Shown here: piece after piece, positions 5,646 through 13,163 of the stretch
Position numbering within the stretch: position 1 is the first letter of the stretch
How the letters are laid out: the number at the start of each line of letters is the position of its first letter
Source: Gemmatimonadota bacterium
Lineage (GTDB): Bacteria > Gemmatimonadota > Gemmatimonadetes > Gemmatimonadales > Gemmatimonadaceae
Length of the DNA: 13,163 bases
Direction: 5' to 3'
Assembly: GCA_029884515.1 (NCBI GenBank)
Contig: JAOUHR010000021.1
Location: forward strand, 1 to 13,163
Notes under the pieces: model-generated
What the model was told of the DNA's origin: nothing
The model's database searches: none
The model's input: only the letters and a program-made list of their open reading frames with translations
Translations under genes and position numbers: made by a program

Positions 5646-6117
5646 CGGCGCGCGCGAAAGAACTCCGTGAGGAGCGCGCCGCATTCCGCCTCGCGCACGC
5701 CCCCCTGCACCTCGCACCGGTGGTTGAGCCGCGGGTTCCGGAGCAGGTCGTGCACGGAGCCCGCCATCCCGGCCTTGTCGTCCCAGGCGCCGAACACCAC
5801 GCGCCCCACCCGCGCGAGCACGATCGCGCCGGCGCACATCGCGCACGGCTCCAGGGTCACGTACAGCGTCCCCGAAGCGAGGCGCGTGTCGCCGGAGGCA
5901 TAGGCCGCCGCGCGCAGCACGCGCAGTTCGGCGTGCTGCGTCGGGTCCTTGCCGTGCACCATCGCGTTCGCGCCGCGCGCCACCACCGCCCCGTTGTGCA
6001 CGAACACCGCCCCCACCGGCACCTCACCCGCCGTCGCGGCGCGCTCCGCCTCGAGCAGCGCCTGCCCCATCCACCACGCGTCCTCCTCGGCGCGCGACGC
6101 GAAGGCGACGGGGCCGG

Positions 6118-6121
<4 letters not shown>
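5642..6121 (-). CDS. tadA: tRNA-specific adenosine deaminase TadA
   Basis: Deaminates A34 to inosine in tRNA-Arg(ACG), letting it read CGU, CGC and CGA; cytoplasmic and usually essential. The 159 residues match the family. The zinc deaminase motifs are complete: H63-A-E65 with the proton-shuttling Glu, and P92-C93-A-M-C96 with the two zinc-binding cysteines in [26 protein letters not shown]. The downstream segments [14 protein letters not shown] and [25 protein letters not shown] are typical of TadA and argue against a free cytidine or guanine deaminase. The start is a GTG at 6121 sharing bases with the clpB TGA (GTGA overlap); the next ATG, at residue 18, would cut into the first helix. Translation is probably coupled to clpB. 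Two tRNA-Ser genes follow immediately, but TadA acts on tRNA-Arg, so this nearness is not a substrate link. Confidence 0.95.
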
Positions 6122-8703
<2,582 letters not shown>

Positions 8704-8719
8704 GGTTGGGGCAGATGGG

Positions 8720-8740
8720 GGACGGTGGATGGTGGACGGT
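8720..8740. repeat. Three 7-nt tandem repeats in the clpB leader
   Basis: GGACGGT, GGATGGT and GGACGGT follow each other without a gap on the plus strand, with a related GATGGGG just before. They lie 17 nt upstream of the clpB ATG, in the place where a ribosome-binding region would be transcribed, and read as CCACCATCC-like sequence in the mRNA. Seven-nt units make the tract prone to copy-number change. Confidence 0.6.
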
Positions 8741-8823
8741 GGGGCGTGTCGGCACGGACCTGCGTGCTCACCTCCCTTCTCCATCCTCCCTCATCTCTCG
8801 CAAGGGATGGACCGGGTGCACTA

Positions 8824-8836
8824 CGCCGAATCGGCG
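8824..8836. promoter_or_regulatory. Short dyad between selB and clpB, possible operator
   Basis: CGCCGA-A-TCGGCG is a perfect 6-bp dyad around one central base in the 181-nt gap upstream of clpB. It is too tight for an RNA hairpin but has the form of a dimeric repressor site. It does not match CIRCE. In such GC-rich DNA a dyad of this length can arise by chance. Confidence 0.2.
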
Positions 8837-8884
8837 GGGTTGGTGACCGTCCTGTCGTGTGGTCCCGCCGTTCCGTCGGGCCGG

Positions 8885-10741
8885 TCAGGGTTCTCCGGGC
8901 ACCTCGTGAAACCTGCGTCCCGTCGGCGTCCGGTGCGAGATGCCGCGGCGGTCGCACCACTCCAGGAAGGGGATCAGGAACTTCCGCGTGGTGCCGAGCA
9001 CCTCGCGCAGTTCACTCGGCGAGTACGCCGTGCCGGGCGTCACGTGCTCACGCAGGCGGGCGAGCTGGGTCACGATCGCCTCGCGGGCGTACCAGCGGTC
9101 GAGCGCGACCGGGACGACGAGCTTCTCCTTCTCGAGGAGCTTGAGCAGGGCCGGCACCTCGTCACCGAGTTCGGCGACGAGTTCGGCGACGCTCGGCGGT
9201 TCGGTGGCCGTCTCTCGCAGGCGATCGAGCAACCGGTCCTTCGCGGCCGACGCGGTGGCGCCCGCACCCGCGGTGAACCCCGGCGACCGGATCCAGGCAC
9301 CTTCGATGGCGATCAGCCCCGCCCGCTCGGCGCGTCGGATCACCTCGTCGGCCAGCGCCTCGTGCGCTCCGAGTGCGCGGCGCGCGGTCTGGCGGTCCAG
9401 CCCGGGGGCGAGCGGATTCGCCGCATGCGCGCGCGCGACCGCGGCGAGCAGCGCCGCCCGCTGCACGTCGAGCACGCGCGAGCGCACAAGGCGGTCGCCG
9501 ACGCGCGCGGTACCCTTCACGTCGCGCAGCAGGCGCTCGACCTGCGCGGGACGCACGCCCACCCGAACCGGCAGCGAGGCCACCGCCACGCCGTTCGCGC
9601 CGGCCTCATCCAGGATCCAGCCGAGCCGCGCGACCGCGTCGCCGTGCGGCTCGGCGAACGGTCTCGCGCGCGCCCCCGGAGGCGCCGGGTCGGTGATCAC
9701 ACCGCCACCCAGCGTCCCCACGGGCGAACCGGCGCGGAGCACGAACCGGTCGCCCGCCCGCGCGACCACCGGGCGATCGAGCAGGAGCCGCACGGCGCGC
9801 GTGGCGCCCGGCGCGACCGGCCCACCCGGCGCCACCACACGGCAGCCCGCCTCGGCGGTCCCCAGATGGAACCGCAACTGGCGCCTCGGTCCGATGGTCG
9901 GCGCGGCCGCCAGCAGCACGAGGTCGGCACGCAGCACTCGGCTCGGCACCCACGGATCGCCCTCCCGCACGAGCACCGCCTGGTGCGCGACTGCGGCACG
10001 ATCGAGGCCGGCGAGCGCGATGGCCGTGCGGCTCCCGGGTCGCGCGCTGGCCGTCGCGGCGCCGTGCGTCTCGATGCTCCGCACGCGCGCGGCGTGGCCG
10101 GCGGGCAGCACCCGCAGCGCGTCGTCCCGCTCGAGCGTGCCGCTCCACGCCGTGCCGGTCACCACCGTGCCCGCCCCGGTGACGGAGAAGACGCGGTCCA
10201 CGGGCATCCGCCAGAGATCGTCGGCCTCGCGCGCCGGCACGGCGCGCGCGAGCTCCGCGAGTGTCGCGCGCAGCGCGTCGAGTCCGACGCCCGTGTGTGC
10301 GGAGACGGGGATGATCGGCGCGTCGGCCAGGGGCGAGCCCGCCAGCACGGCGCGCACTTCCTCCTCCTGCAGCTCCAGGAGTTCCGCGTCCACGAGGTCG
10401 GCCTTGCTGAGGGCGACCGCGCCGCCCCGCACGCCGAGGAGCGTGAGGATCGCGAGGTGCTCGCGCGTCTGCGGCATCACGCCCTCGTCCGCGGCGATCA
10501 CGAGGAGCGCGAGGTCGATCCCGGTCGCGCCGGCGAGCATCGTGCGCACGAAGGCCTCGTGCCCCGGCACATCGACCACCCCCACCGTGCCGACGCCCGG
10601 GAGTTCGAGCGGGGCGAAGCCGAGCGCGATGGTGATGCCGCGCCGCTTCTCCTCCGGCAGGCGGTCGGTGTCCACGCCGGTCAGCGCCCGCACGAGTGCG
10701 GTCTTGCCATGGTCGATGTGGCCCGCCGTGCCCAGGATCAT
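8885..10741 (-). CDS. selB: Selenocysteine-specific translation elongation factor SelB
   Basis: A GTPase that carries Sec-tRNA(Sec) to UGA codons marked by a SECIS stem-loop. It has 618 residues (E. coli 614), so it is full length. The G domain shows GHIDHGKT (7-14), the switch segment RRGITI (33-38), DVPGHE (57-62) and SKAD (112-115), the NKxD variant form seen in SelB. EF-Tu-like domains 2 and 3 follow. The C-terminal third has the winged-helix repeats, ending in [28 protein letters not shown], the part that binds SECIS RNA. This separates it from EF-Tu and IF2. The ATG at 10741 overlaps the recO stop (ATGA). No selA, selD, tRNA-Sec or recognisable selenoprotein gene lies in the window, so the rest of the pathway must be elsewhere if it is active. 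Confidence 0.96.
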   Translation of the reverse strand: MILGTAGHIDHGKTALVRALTGVDTDRLPEEKRRGITIALGFAPLELPGVGTVGVVDVPGHEAFVRTMLAGATGIDLALLVIAADEGVMPQTREHLAILTLLGVRGGAVALSKADLVDAELLELQEEEVRAVLAGSPLADAPIIPVSAHTGVGLDALRATLAELARAVPAREADDLWRMPVDRVFSVTGAGTVVTGTAWSGTLERDDALRVLPAGHAARVRSIETHGAATASARPGSRTAIALAGLDRAAVAHQAVLVREGDPWVPSRVLRADLVLLAAAPTIGPRRQLRFHLGTAEAGCRVVAPGGPVAPGATRAVRLLLDRPVVARAGDRFVLRAGSPVGTLGGGVITDPAPPGARARPFAEPHGDAVARLGWILDEAGANGVAVASLPVRVGVRPAQVERLLRDVKGTARVGDRLVRSRVLDVQRAALLAAVARAHAANPLAPGLDRQTARRALGAHEALADEVIRRAERAGLIAIEGAWIRSPGFTAGAGATASAAKDRLLDRLRETATEPPSVAELVAELGDEVPALLKLLEKEKLVVPVALDRWYAREAIVTQLARLREHVTPGTAYSPSELREVLGTTRKFLIPFLEWCDRRGISHRTPTGRRFHEVPGEP

Positions 10742-11484
10742 CGGGAGCCGGCTTCCCAGCTCGCCCAGGCACGCAGGGCGCGACCGTCGGCGAGGTGCTC
10801 CTCGAGGAACTCGCGCAGCAGGCGCTGGTGCGCCCGCGCGGAGGCCGAATCGAGGTTCCGATCCGCCTCGCCGCTGATCCAGGACTGCAGCGTCCGGCGC
10901 GCCTCGGCCGGGAGCGAGCGCGCGCCGGGCGCGAGCGGCGCGCAGGTGCGGCAGAGCGCGCCGCCGATACGGTGACCGAACGGCACCTGTTCGTCCGTCC
11001 CGATCGGGCGGTGGCAGGAGGCGCAGTGCTCGAGCGTGGGCGCGAAACCGAGTTCGGCCACGAGCTGCCAGGCCGCGGCGAGGGTGCGCGTGGAAACCTC
11101 CGGGTCGGCCGAGGTGCCGATCGCATCGAGTCCCTGCTCCAGCACGCCAAGGATCTCCCCCTGCGCATCCTCGGACCCGAAGCGGATGCAGAGCTCGGCG
11201 AGCGCCGCCGCGGCGGCGAAGCGCTGCAACGAGCCCGCGAGTTCGGGGCGTGCGCGCGTGGCATCGAAGCCGACGAGCGTGTGCAGGTCGCGCGAGGGGT
11301 GGAGGAGCAGGTGCGCCACCCCGCCGGTGAAGAGGTCGAGCCCCTGCCCAAAGCGGCTCTTCGGCCGCTTGGCGCCGCGGGCGATCGCGCTCACCACGCC
11401 CGCGTCGCGCGTCGCCAGGCGGACGATGCGCGAGGTCTCGCGGTAGTCGAAGCCGTGGAGGACGATCGCCTCGGTCTGGATCAC
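10738..11484 (-). CDS. recO: DNA repair protein RecO
   Basis: RecO works with RecR (and RecF) to load RecA on SSB-coated single-stranded DNA and to anneal strands during gap repair. The 248 residues match the family. The N-terminal OB-fold start [45 protein letters not shown] is characteristic. A zinc-ribbon-like motif in the helical C-terminal domain, C-A-S-C-H then C-R-T-C about 25 residues later, is intact. The start is a GTG at 11484; no clear Shine-Dalgarno site precedes it, and TAGCTT at 11496-11491 ends 6 nt before it, so it may be leaderless. It is followed by selB with an ATGA overlap, giving a recO-selB transcription unit. The ABC transporter genes upstream end 62 nt away on the same strand. 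Confidence 0.95.
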   Translation of the reverse strand: MIQTEAIVLHGFDYRETSRIVRLATRDAGVVSAIARGAKRPKSRFGQGLDLFTGGVAHLLLHPSRDLHTLVGFDATRARPELAGSLQRFAAAAALAELCIRFGSEDAQGEILGVLEQGLDAIGTSADPEVSTRTLAAAWQLVAELGFAPTLEHCASCHRPIGTDEQVPFGHRIGGALCRTCAPLAPGARSLPAEARRTLQSWISGEADRNLDSASARAHQRLLREFLEEHLADGRALRAWASWEAGSR

Positions 11485-11490
11485 CGCTGC

Positions 11491-11496
11491 AAGCTA
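11491..11496 (-). promoter_or_regulatory. Possible -10 element for a leaderless recO transcript
   Basis: TAGCTT on the minus strand ends 6 nt before the recO GTG, fitting the TANNNT-N6-start pattern of leaderless genes in several high-GC bacteria. No convincing -35 box is visible, and no Shine-Dalgarno site lies between it and the start. Confidence 0.25.
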
Positions 11497-11546
11497 AGCC
11501 CCGCGTGCGAGGTGCGCCGTCGGGCGGCGAGCCAGACGAGGAGGGG

Positions 11547-12335
11547 TCATCGGGTGCCGCGTCCCCGGAGCGGGACGAGGACGGGAGCGCCCACCGCGGC
11601 GTCTCGGGCGACGACGAGGGGCCATTCGTAGACGCGCTCGAGCACCTCGCCCTGCATGACCTCCGCCGGCGACCCGGCAGCGGCGACGCGCCCGCGATGG
11701 AGGAGCACGATGTGGTCCGCGAAGCGGGCCACGAGATTGAGCTGGTGGCTCACGAGCAGCACCGCCTGTCCCGCGCGGGCAAGCCCGTCGAGCAGCTCGA
11801 AGACCGCCATCTCGTGCGCGATGTCGAGGAAGGTGGTGGGCTCATCGAGCACGATCGCCTTGCCCCCCTGCGCGAGAGCGCGCGCGATGCGCACCCGCTG
11901 CCACTCGCCGCCGGAGAGCGCGTCGGTGGGCCGGTCGAGGAACTCGGCCACATCCGCCCGTGCGACGGCGCGCGCGATCGCGTCGCGATCCTCGTCCGTG
12001 CGTCCGGCGAAGGCGCCGCCGTGCGGATACCGGCCGAGCGCGACGAACTCACGCACCTGCATCGGGAAGACCGGCTCCTCCCGCTGTGGCACCACGGCGA
12101 TCGTGGTCGCGACCTCACGGCGGGAGAGCGACGTGAGCGCGCGACCGTCGAGCGTGACCGCCCCGTCCTCCGGCGTGAGGCGCCCGAGCAGCGCGCGCAC
12201 GATCGTGCTCTTGCCGGAGCCGTTCGGTCCGACGATCGCCGTGACCCGCCCGGCTGCCGCGGCGAAGGAGACGCCCTGCACGGCCGGTGCGGGCGCGTTG
12301 GGGTAGCGGAGCACGACCGCGTCCGCACGGATCAC
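11547..12335 (-). CDS. ABC importer ATP-binding protein, iron-siderophore/heme/cobalamin class
   Basis: The cytoplasmic ATPase of a type II importer, powering uptake of a metal chelate or corrinoid through the permease coded just upstream. It has 262 residues. Walker A GPNGSGKST (36-44), Q-loop Gln84 in VVPQREEPVFPMQVREFVALGRYPH, signature LSGGEWQRV (140-148), Walker B AIVLDEP (160-166) and H-loop H197 in SHQLN are all present, so it should be active. The VREFVALGRYPH stretch after the Q-loop is typical of the FepC/FecE/BtuD group. I chose the GTG at 12335, which shares bases with the permease TGA (GTGA) and gives a normal N-terminus. The frame stays open further to 12782, but that part is antisense-frame shadow of the permease. 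The substrate (ferric siderophore, heme, B12) cannot be told from this gene. Confidence 0.92.
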   Translation of the reverse strand: MIRADAVVLRYPNAPAPAVQGVSFAAAAGRVTAIVGPNGSGKSTIVRALLGRLTPEDGAVTLDGRALTSLSRREVATTIAVVPQREEPVFPMQVREFVALGRYPHGGAFAGRTDEDRDAIARAVARADVAEFLDRPTDALSGGEWQRVRIARALAQGGKAIVLDEPTTFLDIAHEMAVFELLDGLARAGQAVLLVSHQLNLVARFADHIVLLHRGRVAAAGSPAEVMQGEVLERVYEWPLVVARDAAVGAPVLVPLRGRGTR

Positions 12336-13163
12336 CGAGTCACCCGCAGCTGCCAGAGGAAGAACGGCACGCCGACGAGCGCCGTGACCGCGCCCAGCGG
12401 CAGCTCGGTGGGCCGGAGTGCGGTGCGCGCAACGAGGTCGGCCGCGACCACCAGTGTGCCGCCCGCGAGTGCGGACGCGAGGATCGTCGCGCGCGAGGTG
12501 CGCGTGCCGAGCGCGCGCGCGATCGCCGGCACCACGAGGCCGACGAACCCGATGAGTCCCGCGCCGGCGACCGTGGCCGCGGCGAGGAGCGAGGCGGTGA
12601 GGTAGATCCGCCGCGTCACGCGCTCCACGTCGAGCCCGAGCGACGCGGCCGCATCCTCGCCGAGCGAGAGCACGTCGAGGTCGCGCCCCCACCAGACGAG
12701 GAGCACGATCCCGAACGCGACGTACCCGGCGATCCACCGCACCCCGCTCCACTGCGCGTCGCCGAGCGAGCCCATCATCCACCAGAGGGCCCCGCGCACG
12801 GTGTTCTCGGGCGCCGTCGCGAGCGCCACCATGATCGCCGCCGTACAGAAGGCACCGATCACCACGCCCGCCATGAGCAGCACCCGCGGGTCGGCACGGC
12901 CGCCCGCGGCCCGTGCCACCAGGAGCACGAGCACCACGGCGAGCGCGGCCCCGGCGAATGCCGAGAGGGGGAGCAACGCCGGCGACGTGAGCCCGACGAT
13001 CACCGTGAGCACCGCGCCGACGGCCGCGCCGCCGGAGACGCCGAGCAGGTACGGTTCGGCGAGCGGGTTGCGGAGCGTGGCCTGCAGCGCCGTGCCGCTC
13101 GCGGCCAGCCCCGCCCCGACCACCACGCCGAGAGCGACGCGCGGCAGGCGCAGGTTCTGCACG
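12332..13163 (-). CDS. FecCD-family ABC importer permease (5' end missing)
   Basis: The membrane subunit partnering the ATPase that follows. The visible 276 residues begin at the conserved RLPRVALGVVVGAGLAASGTALQATLRNPLAEPYLLGVSGGAAVGA block, which in FecCD proteins comes after one or two transmembrane helices, so about 50-60 residues lie beyond the right edge. Around eight hydrophobic segments are visible. The cytoplasmic coupling segment reads IGFVGLVVPAIARAL; the family usually has His after VVP, here Ala. The C-terminus LPLGAVTALVGVPFFLWQL is typical. The open frame continues to the edge, so the GTG at 13162 should not be taken as the start. A substrate-binding protein or TonB receptor would be expected further right. 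Confidence 0.93.
   Translation of the reverse strand, partial: VQNLRLPRVALGVVVGAGLAASGTALQATLRNPLAEPYLLGVSGGAAVGAVLTVIVGLTSPALLPLSAFAGAALAVVLVLLVARAAGGRADPRVLLMAGVVIGAFCTAAIMVALATAPENTVRGALWWMMGSLGDAQWSGVRWIAGYVAFGIVLLVWWGRDLDVLSLGEDAAASLGLDVERVTRRIYLTASLLAAATVAGAGLIGFVGLVVPAIARALGTRTSRATILASALAGGTLVVAADLVARTALRPTELPLGAVTALVGVPFFLWQLRVTR

Noticed and set aside
8704..8784. 27-residue N-terminal extension of ClpB
   Set aside because: Pro/His-rich, not part of the Clp_N domain, and the family start aligns at 8703. Kept only as an alternative.
8861..8884. Hairpin after selB (GGTCCCG / CGGGCC)
   Set aside because: Arms pair only with a bulge, over 6 bp, and no T tract follows; not enough to call a terminator.
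11505..11535. CGCCG/CGGCG stem between the ABC ATPase and recO
   Set aside because: Only 5 bp and no T tract; expected by chance at this GC content.
12336..12782. N-terminal extension of the ABC ATPase frame
   Set aside because: Arg-rich translation overlapping the permease gene in another frame; the GTG at 12335 gives a normal family N-terminus.

Overview
The window is very GC-rich (roughly 70% by eye) and gene-dense. Almost everything is coded on the minus strand. Stop and start codons overlap at many junctions (ATGA or GTGA), and many starts are GTG. Gene content and style (pyr genes with a pyrR regulator, selB, small lipoproteins, Ala/Pro-rich linker proteins) fit a free-living high-GC bacterium. 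From memory of similar gene sets I lean towards Gemmatimonadota, but nothing here proves the phylum.

Layout, left to right. (1) 1-962: the 5' part of an unrecognised coiled-coil protein with an Ala/Pro-rich tail, running off the left edge. (2) 1003-4463: a tightly coupled pyrimidine operon, read right to left as pyrR - pyrB - pyrC - a FucA-like class II aldolase. A 68-aa gene of unknown function (4521-4727) sits just upstream of pyrR, and a compound hairpin in the 57-nt gap between them carries the core of the known PyrR-binding RNA loop. (3) 4728-5261: a 212-nt divergent intergenic region, then the only plus-strand gene, a small lipoprotein gene that appears to have lost its middle and shifted frame. 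(4) 5292-5645: a strong hairpin, tRNA-Ser(GGA), a second hairpin, tRNA-Ser(CGA) and a likely tRNA promoter. (5) 5642-8703: clpB followed by tadA, overlapping by 4 nt. (6) 8885-11484: recO followed by selB, overlapping by 4 nt. (7) 11547-13163: an ABC importer ATPase and its FecCD-type permease (metal-chelate, heme or cobalamin class), the permease running off the right edge.

Functional themes: de novo UMP synthesis with its own RNA-binding regulator; tRNA supply and tRNA modification (two tRNA-Ser and TadA); protein disaggregation (ClpB); recombination repair (RecO); selenocysteine decoding (SelB, so tRNA-Sec, SelA and SelD should exist elsewhere); and metal-complex uptake. Most genes are ordinary housekeeping genes. 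The points most worth a second look are the candidate PyrR-binding loop at 4480-4516, the broken lipoprotein gene at 4940-5261 with a Shine-Dalgarno-masking hairpin, the conserved-looking but unidentified small gene and coiled-coil gene, and the repeat-bearing clpB leader without a Shine-Dalgarno site. I found no CRISPR array, insertion sequence, phage gene or obviously new defence or biosynthetic system.
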